Positions 20,437 through 28,761 of a DNA stretch of 64,000 bases are shown piece by piece (within the stretch, counting starts at the first letter, position 1; every line of letters begins with the position of its first letter). Both the position numbers and the translations under genes were made by a program. The stretch is from Microlunatus kandeliicorticis. Its GTDB lineage: Bacteria > Actinomycetota > Actinomycetes > Propionibacteriales > Propionibacteriaceae. The stretch spans positions 682,001 to 746,000 of the forward strand of contig NZ_JACGWT010000001.1 of assembly GCF_014137855.1 (NCBI RefSeq). The letters run 5' to 3'. Below the pieces are notes generated by a model that saw only the letters and a program-made list of their open reading frames with translations, did no database searches and was not told the origin of the DNA.

Positions 20437-21129
20437 ATGGGTGAGATGCGGGCTTCAGTGCTGCCGGGGCGAGCGGCCGAGAGCGACCTGGCCGGTCGGG
20501 GTCTGCCGACCACAGCGCGTGGCCGACGGAGCCGCGCGGTGATCGTCAGCGCCGCCGCCGAGCTGATGCACGAGCACGGGATCGCCCACACCAGTCTCGA
20601 CGACGTGCTCGCGCACAGCGGGGCCGGCAAGTCGCAGCTCTACCACTACTTCGCGAACAAGCGCGAGCTGGTGGCGGCGGTGATCAGCCACCAGCTCTCG
20701 GCAGTCATCGAGGGGCAGCCGCGGCTGACCCAGCTGACCAGCTGGGGCGACTTCGACCGGTGGGCGACCGCTTTCGTCTCGCGGCACGAGGGGATCGGAG
20801 GTCCGCGCGCCTGCCGGCTCGGCCGGTTCGCCGCCGAGGTCGACGACGACCCCGAGCTGTCCGGGCTGTTGCTGGCGGCATTCGAGCAGTGGCGTGGCCA
20901 CCTGCAGCGCGGCCTGGAGCACCTCCGTGACACCGGACGCCTGGATCCGGCGGCCGATCCCGAGGCGCTGTCGACCGGTCTGCTCGCCGCCCTGCAGGGC
21001 GGCATCGTGCTGGCCCGGCTGGCCGGTGACGCCGAACCACTGCGTCGCAGTCTCGCGCTGGCCCTCGACGGTCTGCGCGCCCACGCTCGGACGCCGGGCA
21101 GTCGGCGCCGAGCGGCGGGGACGGCGTGA
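20437..21129 (+). CDS. TetR/AcrR family transcriptional regulator
   Basis: This 230-residue repressor has the TetR helix-turn-helix at about residues 30-76: RSRAVIVSAAAELMHEHGIA, then SLDDVLAHSGAGKSQLYHYF and ANKRELVAAVI. The C-terminal helical ligand domain includes RACRLGRFAAEVDDDPEL and ends in a Arg-rich tail. It lies between the divergent flavin reductase gene and the monooxygenase gene, each with a matching palindrome in front. It most likely represses the whole cluster and itself. ATG 20437 is used; ATG 20446 is an alternative three codons in. Confidence 0.92.
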   Translation: MGEMRASVLPGRAAESDLAGRGLPTTARGRRSRAVIVSAAAELMHEHGIAHTSLDDVLAHSGAGKSQLYHYFANKRELVAAVISHQLSAVIEGQPRLTQLTSWGDFDRWATAFVSRHEGIGGPRACRLGRFAAEVDDDPELSGLLLAAFEQWRGHLQRGLEHLRDTGRLDPAADPEALSTGLLAALQGGIVLARLAGDAEPLRRSLALALDGLRAHARTPGSRRRAAGTA

Positions 21130-21145
21130 CGCGATCACGGCAGGA

Positions 21146-21163
21146 CTGTACTGGACGGTACGG
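21146..21163. promoter_or_regulatory. TetR operator, site 2
   Basis: CTGTACTGGACGGTACGG matches site 1 at 16 of 18 positions, with one half-site perfect and the other carrying a single change. It lies 52 bases before the GTG start of the monooxygenase gene and so would control the 21215-24194 operon. Confidence 0.78.
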
Positions 21164-21214
21164 TTGTGCCCGTAATCCCTACCGGAAACATCAGCAATGT
21201 GAGACGGAGCCACG

Positions 21215-22336
21215 GTGAGCATCGAGTTCTTCGGGATGATCGGCACCCACGAGGTGTCGGAGACCCGGGCGCGGCAGGGCGCGTTCGTCCAGCCGGACTT
21301 CGTCCGGGCCATCAGCCGGGCCCACGAGGACGCGGGCTTCGACCGGGTGCTGATCGGCTACGGCGCGACCGGGGCTGACGGCACCCAGGTCGCCGCCTAC
21401 GCCGCCGCGCACACCAGCCGGCTGGGCTTCCTCCTCGCGCACCGGCCCGGGGTCGTCTTCCCGACCCTGGCGGCGCGGACCTTTGCCACGCTCGACCAGT
21501 TCAGCGAGGGGAGAGTGGCCGTCCACCTCGTCACCGGGGGCGTACCGGCCGACCAACGGCGGGAGGGCGACTACGCCGACAAGGACAGCCGTTACGCCCG
21601 CACCGCCGAGTACATGCAGATCCTGCGCCGGAGCTGGACGAGCGCCGAGCCGTTCGACCACGACGGTCCGAGCTATCGCTTCGAAGGCTTCAGCTCCGAG
21701 GTGCGGCCGTACCGGCCCGAGGGCATCCCGCTCTACTTCGGTGGTTCCTCCGCGGCGGCCTACCGGGTCGGCGCCGAGCACGCCGACGTCTACATGCTCT
21801 GGGGCGAGCCGCTGGCCGAGACCGCCGAGCAGATCGCCACCGTCACCGCCGCGGCCGCGGCCGCCGGACGAGACCGGCCGCCGCGCTTCTCGATCTCCTT
21901 CCGGCCGATCCTCGGGGGCACCGAGGACGAGGCCTGGGCCAACGCGCACGCGGTGCTCGACACGATCACCGGCAGCAACGGCGGGCTCGGCGCCTTCGTG
22001 TCGAGCACGGCGCTGGTGGGGCAGGGGGCCGGTCGGCCCGACAGCGTCGCCTCGCAGCGGCTGCTCGCCGCAGCCGAGAAGGGGGAGCTGCACGACCGCG
22101 CGCTCTGGACGCCGACCGCCGCGGCGACCAACGCCTCGGGCAACACCACCTCGCTGGTCGGCACCGGCGAGACGATCGCCGAGGCGCTGGCCGACTACGC
22201 CGAGCTGGGCATCGACACCTTCCTGCTGCGAGGGTTCGACCCGCTGGCCGACGCCACCGCCTACGGTGAGCAGATCATTCCCCAGACCCGGGCCGCCGTG
22301 GCGCGTCGGCTGTCCCTCCAGGAGGTTCCGGCGTGA
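21215..22336 (+). CDS. LLM-class flavin-dependent monooxygenase (SsuD-like)
   Basis: This 373-residue protein is a bacterial-luciferase-like monooxygenase that uses reduced FMN and oxygen. Visible blocks are IEFFGMIGTHEVSET, VRAISRAHEDAGFDRVLIGY, LGFLLAHRPGVVFPTLAART, FSEGRVAVHLVTGGVPADQ, YARTAEYMQILRRSW and GIPLYFGGSSAAAYRVGAEH. GGVPADQRREGDYADKD and the C-terminal SLVGTGETIAEALADYAELG are close to alkanesulfonate monooxygenases (SsuD), so a sulfonate-type or sulfone substrate is likely, but the substrate cannot be read off. GTG 21215 follows GGAG. The gene overlaps the cupin gene by 4 bases. The flavin reductase at 19796 is the expected partner. Confidence 0.9.
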   Translation: MSIEFFGMIGTHEVSETRARQGAFVQPDFVRAISRAHEDAGFDRVLIGYGATGADGTQVAAYAAAHTSRLGFLLAHRPGVVFPTLAARTFATLDQFSEGRVAVHLVTGGVPADQRREGDYADKDSRYARTAEYMQILRRSWTSAEPFDHDGPSYRFEGFSSEVRPYRPEGIPLYFGGSSAAAYRVGAEHADVYMLWGEPLAETAEQIATVTAAAAAAGRDRPPRFSISFRPILGGTEDEAWANAHAVLDTITGSNGGLGAFVSSTALVGQGAGRPDSVASQRLLAAAEKGELHDRALWTPTAAATNASGNTTSLVGTGETIAEALADYAELGIDTFLLRGFDPLADATAYGEQIIPQTRAAVARRLSLQEVPA

Positions 22337-22962
22337 CGATCCCCGACCGACCCGCTGGTCGCGGTCCGCACCAGCAGGACGACGCTCACGACCACCAGCA
22401 TGATCACGATCACCATGATCATCACGACGATCACGGTCCCGATCAGGATGAGATCCCTGGCCCGGTCGACGGGGTCGACTGGTTCCACCGGCAGCTGCAC
22501 CACATCCCGCCGAGCGGGCTCCGGTCCGACACCACCCAGACCACGGGGATGGCGCGGTACGAGGCGATCAGCGGCAAGAGCGTCGGGGCCGAGAACCTGT
22601 GGATGGGCGAGACGCACGTCCCTCCGTCGACCAACTCGGCCAACCACCACCACGGTCATTCCGAGACCGCGATCTACGTGGTGAGCGGCAACCCGTCGTT
22701 CGTCTTCCTCGAGGAGGAGACCGAGGAGCATCCGGCCCGCGAGGTGCGGATCGACACCCGTCCGGGGGACTACGTGTTCGTCCCGCCGTGGGTGCCGCAC
22801 CGCGAGGAGAACCCGGATCCGGAGACCGAGGCGGTGGTGGTGATCGCACGGACCACGCAGGAGGCGATCGTGGTCAACCTGCCCGACCTCAGCTGGGTCG
22901 GGCCCGTGCGCACCAACGCGGGTCGTCCTCCTGTCGCCGGACCGGGCGACGCGCCCGCGTGA
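22333..22962 (+). CDS. cupin domain protein with His-rich N-terminus
   Basis: This 209-residue protein has a single cupin barrel (about residues 85-180) with metal-ligand motifs NHHHGHSETAIYVVSGN, RPGDYVFVPPWVPHREEN and a second-motif His in VPHREE. The first 45 residues are extremely His/Asp-rich (HDHQHDHDHHDHHDDH and similar), which could bind or deliver a transition metal. It sits between the flavin monooxygenase and an acyl-CoA-dehydrogenase-like oxidase, with 4-bp overlaps on both sides. A dioxygenase or isomerase role is possible, but no substrate can be assigned. GTG 22333 (GTGA overlap) is the start. Confidence 0.85.
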   Translation: MTIPDRPAGRGPHQQDDAHDHQHDHDHHDHHDDHGPDQDEIPGPVDGVDWFHRQLHHIPPSGLRSDTTQTTGMARYEAISGKSVGAENLWMGETHVPPSTNSANHHHGHSETAIYVVSGNPSFVFLEEETEEHPAREVRIDTRPGDYVFVPPWVPHREENPDPETEAVVVIARTTQEAIVVNLPDLSWVGPVRTNAGRPPVAGPGDAPA

Positions 22963-24194
22963 CCGCAGCGTTCCACGCGACCGATCTGCTGGCTGCCGAC
23001 CGGTTCGGACCGCAGACCCGGCCGGGCAGCCCCTGGCTGGGGGTCGCCGAGGAGGTGGCGGGCACGCTGGCCGAGGACGCCGGTGCCCGCGACGTCGCCG
23101 GCGCCCCGCCGTTCGCCGAGGTCGAGCTGCTCCGTTCGTCCGGCCTGCTGGGGTTGTGGATCCCGGCCGCGGCCGGTGGGTCCGGGACCGACCTGGCCAC
23201 CACCTTCGCCGCGCTCCGCATCCTGGCCAGGGCCGACGGTTCGATCGCCCACCTGCTCGGCTACCACCTCAACTTCTGCGTCGGCACCCTCGGCGACGCC
23301 GCCCCGGAGACCGCGAACCGGTTGTGGCGAGACACCCTGCGGCACGGCTGGCTCTGGGCCAGCACCGGGAGTCCGCAGGACGCCCCGATGCGGCTCGAAC
23401 CCGACGGCACCGGCTGGCGGCTGAACGGCAGCAAGACCTTTGCCACCGGGTCGCGGGTCGCCGACCGCATCGTCGGTTTCGTCCGGTCCCCGGCCGATGA
23501 CCACGATCTCGTCGTCGTGCTCGACCCGTCCCGCCCGGAGCTGGTCCGGCGCGACGACTGGGACCCGATCGGTCAGCGGCTCACGGCCAGCGACGGGCTC
23601 GAGCTGCACGACTACCCGCTCGCCGCCGAGGACGTGGTGATCGACTACGGCCCCGCCGAGGTCCCGCGCGGCTGGGACCACACGCTCGGGGTGTTGTTCT
23701 CGCAGCTGCTGTTCAGCCACCTCTGCCTGGGGATGGCCGAGGGCGCGCTCGCGGTCGCCTCCGCGTACCGCCGGAGCGCGTCGCGACCGTGGTTCCACGC
23801 CGACGTCAGCGACCCCGGCCAGGACCCCTACGTCCTCGGCCTGCTGGGTGAGCTGACGGCTTCGTCGGCTGCGGTGGCCGCCCTGAACGACCGGGCGACG
23901 GCCGGCCTCTCCGCCGCCTACGACCGCGGCGCGGAGCTGACCGCCGAGCACCGGGCGGCGGTCGCCGAGCTGATCGCGGCGACCCGGATCGCCGCCAACC
24001 GGACCGCGCTCGACGTCGCGGCCCGGGTGTTCGAGCTGGCCGGAGCCCGGGCCACCGCTCGCGCGCGGCACCTCGACCTGGCCTGGCGCAACATCCGCAC
24101 GCTGACGTTGCACGACCCGACCGCGTACAAGCAGCGTGAGCTGGGCGACTACGTCCTGAACGGCACCGCACCGACGCCGTCGCCGTACCGCTGA
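22959..24194 (+). CDS. acyl-CoA dehydrogenase-like flavin oxidase (SfnB/DszC type)
   Basis: This 411-residue protein has the acyl-CoA dehydrogenase fold: an N-terminal helical domain (EVELLRSSGLLGLWIPAAAGG), a middle beta domain (GWLWASTGSPQD, then GWRLNGSKTFATGSRVADRI), and a C-terminal helical bundle (GMAEGALAVASAYRRS, AARVFELAGARATA). In monooxygenase clusters such proteins act as FMN-dependent oxygenases or oxidases (DszC, SfnB) rather than as dehydrogenases on CoA esters. GTG 22959 overlaps the cupin stop. It is the last gene of the cluster; a short AT-poor spacer separates it from the kinase gene. Confidence 0.85.
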   Translation: MTAAFHATDLLAADRFGPQTRPGSPWLGVAEEVAGTLAEDAGARDVAGAPPFAEVELLRSSGLLGLWIPAAAGGSGTDLATTFAALRILARADGSIAHLLGYHLNFCVGTLGDAAPETANRLWRDTLRHGWLWASTGSPQDAPMRLEPDGTGWRLNGSKTFATGSRVADRIVGFVRSPADDHDLVVVLDPSRPELVRRDDWDPIGQRLTASDGLELHDYPLAAEDVVIDYGPAEVPRGWDHTLGVLFSQLLFSHLCLGMAEGALAVASAYRRSASRPWFHADVSDPGQDPYVLGLLGELTASSAAVAALNDRATAGLSAAYDRGAELTAEHRAAVAELIAATRIAANRTALDVAARVFELAGARATARARHLDLAWRNIRTLTLHDPTAYKQRELGDYVLNGTAPTPSPYR

Positions 24195-24306
24195 GGTCGC
24201 GCGGAACACGGCGACGGTCGAGGCGTTTTCCGTCCCGACGGCCGGGAACGCCAGGGGCCTTTCCCGGTTCCCGACGGCGACGGTCGGGTTCGGTTACCGT
24301 GACCGC

Positions 24307-26325
24307 GTGACAGCTCCCCCCACTGTCGTGCTGGTCGACGACTCCGACGACCTCCGCCTGCTGGTGCGCACCTTCCTCGAACGTTCCGGGCTCGAGGTCG
24401 TCGACGAGGGCGGGAACGGCCGCGAGGCGATCGCCCTGGCGCGCACCCACCGGCCGGACCTGCTGCTGCTCGACGTGTCGATGCCGGAGATGGACGGTCT
24501 CGAGGCACTGCCGCAGGTCACCGCGGCCTCGCCGCACACCCGGGTGGTCATGTTCACCGGCTTCGAGCAGCAGGGCCTGGACGACCGCGTCCGGCGGCTC
24601 GGGGCGTCCGCCCTGCTGGAGAAGTCGATGTCGATGCGTGCGCTCGCGCCGCGGCTGCTCGAGCTGCTCGGCCAACCGGCACCCGGGCGCGGGGAGCCGC
24701 GATCGTCGGCCCCGTCCGCCTCGGTCGGACGCGACGGTGACCCCGAGGGCGAAGCCGTCCTCGACGAGCACCGCGAGCGGTTCCGCGAGGTGTTCGAGGA
24801 GGCCGCCATCGGGATGGGGACGATGACCCTGGCCGGCCGGCTGGTGCGCGCCAACCGTGCCCTGGCGGAGCTGGTCGCGCTCGCCCCCGACGACCTGGTC
24901 GGCACCGCCTACCGGGACCTGGTGGTCGACGACGGCGAGCGTCCGTTCGAGGACCAGCTCGCCGCCGCCCTGGAGCGCGGCGTCGGGATGGTGCAGTTCG
25001 AGCACGGACTCCTCCGGATGCCGGCGAGCCGCCGGGTGCTGACGACCCTGGCGCCCATCCGCGACTCGTCGGGCACCCCGCTCTACCTGTTCGCCCAGCT
25101 CCAGGACGTCTCCGCGCAGCGGGCGGCGGAAGCCGCGCTGCGGCAGAGTGAGGAACGGTTCCGGCTGCTGGTCGAGGGCGTGTCGGACTACGCGATCTTC
25201 ATGCTCGACCCGAGCGGCAAGGTCCAGTCCTGGAACGCCGGTGCGCAACGGATGAAGGGTTACGAGGCGCACGAGATCATCGGCCAGCACTTCCGGCGCT
25301 TCTACCCGGTCGATCTGCAGCGCGCCGGTCATCCCGAGCACGAGCTCGAGCTGGCCATCCGTGACGGCCGCTACGAGGAGGAGGGCTGGCGGGTCCGCAA
25401 GGACGGCAGCCGGTTCTACGCCAACGTGGTGATCACCGCGATCCACGACCCCAGCGGCCACCACGTCGGGTTCGCCAAGATCACCCGCGATGTGACCGAG
25501 CGGCAGCGGCTCCAGGACGAGCGCGAGAGCGCCGCGATCGCGCTCGAGCACGCGAACGCCGAGCTCGAGGCGGCCAACCAGCGGTTGGCCCGCGCCGCCG
25601 CCGACCAGGCCCAGCTGGTGGCCACCACCGCACACGAGCTGCGGACACCGATCGCGATCCTCAGCGGTGCGGTCCAGACCTTCGCCGACCAGCACGAGCT
25701 GGCCGGGGACGAGCGCGAGCAGATGCTGGCCTCGATGAGCACGAACGCGGCCCGGCTGAAGCGGTTGCTCGACGACCTGCTGACCGCCGCCCGGCTCGAC
25801 GCGCAAGCCGTGGCCCTCGACCTGCGTCCGATGCCGGTGGCGCCGGTGCTGGCCCAGGCTGTCGCGGGTGCTCGGCACCGCTATCCGAGCCTGGAGCTCA
25901 CGTTGGTCGAGCCCGATCCCGACCTCTGGGTGCGGGCCGACGCCGGGCGGTTCGGCCAGATCGTCGACAACCTGGTCAACAACGCCGTCAACCACGGTCG
26001 ACCGCCGGTCGAGGTGTCGGCCGTCAGGGTGGGTGACGAGGTCGAGATCCGGGTCCTGGACAGCGGGCCCGGGGTGCCGACGGATCTGCGCGAGCGGCTT
26101 TTCGACCGCTACGTCACCGCGGCCCGGAGTGGCACCGGACTGGGGCTCTACATCGTCCGCGAGCTGGCCCAGGCTCACGGCGGCGACGCCCGCTACGAGC
26201 CGGGACCACCGCCCGCGTTCGTGGTGACCCTGCCGGGTGGTGGGAAGCCGTCCGAGGGGACCGTCCGCACCGACGGGGGAGACCGCCCGGCGCCCGGGTT
26301 GGACGTCCGCTCGCGGGTGTTCTGA
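24307..26325 (+). CDS. response-regulator/PAS/PAS hybrid histidine kinase
   Basis: This 672-residue signalling protein has the order REC - PAS - PAS - HisKA - HATPase. The N-terminal receiver (residues 6-122) has the phospho-acceptor Asp in LLLLDVSMPEMDG and Lys in LLEKSMSM. PAS domains are at about 155-270 and 285-400 (SDYAIFMLDPSGKVQSWNAG is a typical PAS opening). The kinase core has the phosphorylated His in TTAHELRTPIAIL, and ATP-binding boxes NLVNNAVNHG, VLDSGPGVP and GTGLGLYIVREL. There are no membrane segments, so it is cytosolic. A receiver at the N-terminus means it can be controlled by another kinase. GTG 24307 has no neighbour regulator in an operon, and its target is not visible here. 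Confidence 0.92.
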   Translation: MTAPPTVVLVDDSDDLRLLVRTFLERSGLEVVDEGGNGREAIALARTHRPDLLLLDVSMPEMDGLEALPQVTAASPHTRVVMFTGFEQQGLDDRVRRLGASALLEKSMSMRALAPRLLELLGQPAPGRGEPRSSAPSASVGRDGDPEGEAVLDEHRERFREVFEEAAIGMGTMTLAGRLVRANRALAELVALAPDDLVGTAYRDLVVDDGERPFEDQLAAALERGVGMVQFEHGLLRMPASRRVLTTLAPIRDSSGTPLYLFAQLQDVSAQRAAEAALRQSEERFRLLVEGVSDYAIFMLDPSGKVQSWNAGAQRMKGYEAHEIIGQHFRRFYPVDLQRAGHPEHELELAIRDGRYEEEGWRVRKDGSRFYANVVITAIHDPSGHHVGFAKITRDVTERQRLQDERESAAIALEHANAELEAANQRLARAAADQAQLVATTAHELRTPIAILSGAVQTFADQHELAGDEREQMLASMSTNAARLKRLLDDLLTAARLDAQAVALDLRPMPVAPVLAQAVAGARHRYPSLELTLVEPDPDLWVRADAGRFGQIVDNLVNNAVNHGRPPVEVSAVRVGDEVEIRVLDSGPGVPTDLRERLFDRYVTAARSGTGLGLYIVRELAQAHGGDARYEPGPPPAFVVTLPGGGKPSEGTVRTDGGDRPAPGLDVRSRVF

Positions 26326-26389
26326 CCCCTGACAGCGACCCGCGGGCACCCGCAGCGCGCTGAGCCATCGGTCGCCGCGGTGCCGCCGG

Positions 26390-27538
26390 CTAGGCGGTGA
26401 GGGTGATCTTGGCCTTGGTGTCCGGCAGCTCGACGAAGGTCTGGCCGGGCGCCATCAGCAGCGGGCTGCCGTCGGCGAGGGTGAAACGGAACCGGTCGGC
26501 GATCGCGCCCTTGCGCCAGGTGCCGCGGACGGACTTCCCGCCGTGCAGGTAGACGAACGCGCCCTGGGTGTCGATCACGTCCTCGAGCGGCTCGTCGTGG
26601 CCGCCACCGCGGAAGATCTTGCCGAAGTGCTGGTGCACCTTGATCACCAAGACGTTGTCGCAGCTGACTCGGGTACCGTCGGCGAGCACGTGCGGACCCC
26701 ACGGCATGCTCCGGAGGTAGCGCTTCTTGCTGGCGTCCCAGCGGTAGCCCATCCGGTAGCCATTGCCCTTGTAGGGCACCTCGAGCCCGCGGGCCGCCTG
26801 ACCCTCGTCGGTGCTCGGCCGCTGCGTACCGGTCGCGAAGGGGAAGTACGGCGCCGGGGGACCGGAGCGGAACCGGGTCGTCTGCCGGGCCAGCACCTTC
26901 GGGTGGCAGATCGTCGCCCGGTCGTAGTAGGTCTGCCCGTTCAGGGTGTACACCCGCGACGGGTCGGTGCCGTAGCTGCCGGTCCCCTGGGTGGCCAGGT
27001 AGGAGAGCCCGACCTCGAGGTGCGCGCGGTGGTGCTCCGCGTAGTTGATCACCCACTTCGACCCGCCGGTGTTGCCGACGATCGCGTCCATCGGGCTGAG
27101 CAGCGGGACGTCCACCGGCCGCACCGACCGGACCGGGGCCACGCTCCCGGGCAGTTCCGAGTGGAACACCGGGACCAGCCGGGTGGAGCTGTAGCCCTGC
27201 GCGTCCAGATACCCCTCGAGCTCGACGAAGACGATGTCGGCCGCGTCGATCCCGCGCTGCGGGTGCTCCCACTGGTTGTCGGGCACCTTGACCGCCACCG
27301 CGGCGTGCCGGGCGTCCGAGGCCCGGTCGACCAGCCGACCGGTGAGCGGCCAGCGGGGCCGGGGGTCGGTCGGGGTGGGGGACGGGGTCGGTCTGGGGGT
27401 GGCCGACGGCGACCCGGTGGACCCGGTCGTCGTGGTCGGCGCGTTCGGGACCGGCGCGGTCACCGGTCTGCCCGAACAGGCCGTCAGACCCAGTCCCAGC
27501 GCTCCCACCAGCGCCGTCCGGCGGCTGACCCGAGCCAT
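26390..27538 (-). CDS. DUF3048 lipoprotein
   Basis: This 382-residue protein is exported: an Arg-rich start (ARVSRRTALVGALGLGLTAC) gives a twin-arginine-like motif and a lipobox (GLTAC) with the lipidated Cys at about residue 20. A Pro/Thr/Ser-rich linker follows to about residue 60. The rest is DUF3048 (YerB-like): RHAAVAVKVPDNQWEHPQRG, DIVFVELEGYLDAQG, HSELPGSVAPVRSVRPVD, and a C-terminal part with GPHVLADGTRVSCDNVLVI. The family is of unknown function in the cell envelope. ATG 27538 is the start. It is convergent with the kinase gene and divergent from the lyase gene. Confidence 0.88.
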   Translation of the reverse strand: MARVSRRTALVGALGLGLTACSGRPVTAPVPNAPTTTTGSTGSPSATPRPTPSPTPTDPRPRWPLTGRLVDRASDARHAAVAVKVPDNQWEHPQRGIDAADIVFVELEGYLDAQGYSSTRLVPVFHSELPGSVAPVRSVRPVDVPLLSPMDAIVGNTGGSKWVINYAEHHRAHLEVGLSYLATQGTGSYGTDPSRVYTLNGQTYYDRATICHPKVLARQTTRFRSGPPAPYFPFATGTQRPSTDEGQAARGLEVPYKGNGYRMGYRWDASKKRYLRSMPWGPHVLADGTRVSCDNVLVIKVHQHFGKIFRGGGHDEPLEDVIDTQGAFVYLHGGKSVRGTWRKGAIADRFRFTLADGSPLLMAPGQTFVELPDTKAKITLTA

Positions 27539-27741
27539 CGGCGTCCTTCCCCGACTGCCGTCGTGATCCGATCCGTCTGCCCGCGGCTCACCCTAGGCGG
27601 ACGCCGGTGCCCCGACCGGGTTGCGAACCGCGTGTCGGCGTCGGGGGCGGCGGCACGCGGAACGGGGCACACTGGTGCCACGTCCGGGGTCCGTCGCGGG
27701 CCCGTCCTGGTCACGGCCCGGCGGGAAGAGAGGTCGTGCGC

Positions 27742-28668
27742 GTGAGTGCCGCTGGCTGGCCGGCCGCCGTCGACGTCCGCGAGGTGGCCCTCCGGGACGG
27801 GTTGCAGATCGAGCAGCCGATCAGCACCGGGGCGAAGATCGAGCTGCTCGAGGCGATCGTCGCCACCGGCGTCCGCCGGATCGAGGCGACCGCGTTCGTC
27901 TCACCGCGCGCGGTCCCGGCGATGGCCGACGCCGAGGAGGTGGCGACCCACGCCCTCGGGATCGACGGCGTCGAGTGGTCGGCGCTGGTGGCCAGCCCGG
28001 GCGGCGCGCGGCGGGCCGTCGACGCCGGGCTGCGGACGATCGAGTACGTCGTCTCCGCGGCCGACGGACACAGCCTGGCCAACGTCCGCCGCACCACCGA
28101 GGAGGCCGTCGCCGCGATCGACGAGATCGCCGCCACCGTGCACGGGGTCGGCGGCCGGCTCGAGGTGATCATCGCGACCGCCTGGGACTGCCCGTTCGAC
28201 GGCCCCACCCCGATCGCGCGGACGGTGTCGGTGGCCCGGCGGGCCCGCGAGCGCGGGGCCGACCAGCTCTGCCTCGGCGACACCATCGGCACCACCAGTC
28301 CGGCCCGGGTGATCACGCTGGTGGAGGCGGTGCGGTCGGTGCTCGGTCCGGTCGACCTCGGTGCGCACTTCCACAACACCCGCGGCACCGGGATCGCCAG
28401 TGCCTGCGCCGCCCTCCAGGCCGGCGTGACGCGGCTCGACGCCTCGGTCGGCGGGCTCGGCGGGTGCCCGTTCGCCCCGGGCGCGAGCGGCAACATCGCC
28501 ACCGAGGAACTGCTCTACCTGCTCGACGACGCCGGCGTGGACACCGGGCTCGACGCCGCAGCCACCCTGGCCGCCGCGGCCAGCGCGCAGCGGCTGCTCG
28601 GCCATCCGCTGGAGAGCAACCTGCTCCGTGCGGGCGGCCGGTCCCGGCCGCGCGGCCGAGCCGACTGA
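27742..28668 (+). CDS. hydroxymethylglutaryl-CoA lyase family protein
   Basis: This 308-residue TIM-barrel lyase cleaves HMG-CoA or a related 3-hydroxy-3-methyl acyl-CoA to acetoacetate/acetyl-CoA products, as in leucine breakdown. The motif REVALRDGLQIEQP near residue 12 is the metal and substrate region, and the catalytic Cys242 lies in VGGLGGCPFAPGASGN. GAHFHNTRGTGIASACAAL gives the His pair for the metal. The C-terminal stretch is Arg-rich. GTG 27742 is 8 bases after AGAGAGG; GTG 27736 is nearer than usual to that site. There is no CoA-transferase or acyl-CoA dehydrogenase neighbour, so the pathway step cannot be fixed by context. Confidence 0.88.
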   Translation: MSAAGWPAAVDVREVALRDGLQIEQPISTGAKIELLEAIVATGVRRIEATAFVSPRAVPAMADAEEVATHALGIDGVEWSALVASPGGARRAVDAGLRTIEYVVSAADGHSLANVRRTTEEAVAAIDEIAATVHGVGGRLEVIIATAWDCPFDGPTPIARTVSVARRARERGADQLCLGDTIGTTSPARVITLVEAVRSVLGPVDLGAHFHNTRGTGIASACAALQAGVTRLDASVGGLGGCPFAPGASGNIATEELLYLLDDAGVDTGLDAAATLAAAASAQRLLGHPLESNLLRAGGRSRPRGRAD

Positions 28669-28705
28669 AGCCCGGTCACCGCCGGGCGGGAATCCGCCGG
28701 CAGGC

Positions 28706-28761
28706 GGGGTTCACCAGACGGGGTTCACCAGAAGGGCCTCACTAGAAGGGGTTCACCAGAA
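28706..28761. repeat. Four 14-bp tandem repeats overlapping a gene end
   Basis: Four units of GGGGTTCACCAGAA (one with AC at the end, one degenerate GGGCCTCACTAGAA) run from 28706 to 28761. The last unit encodes, on the minus strand, the C-terminus and stop of the sulfatase gene. The copies between the convergent genes could affect transcription stopping. Confidence 0.85.
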
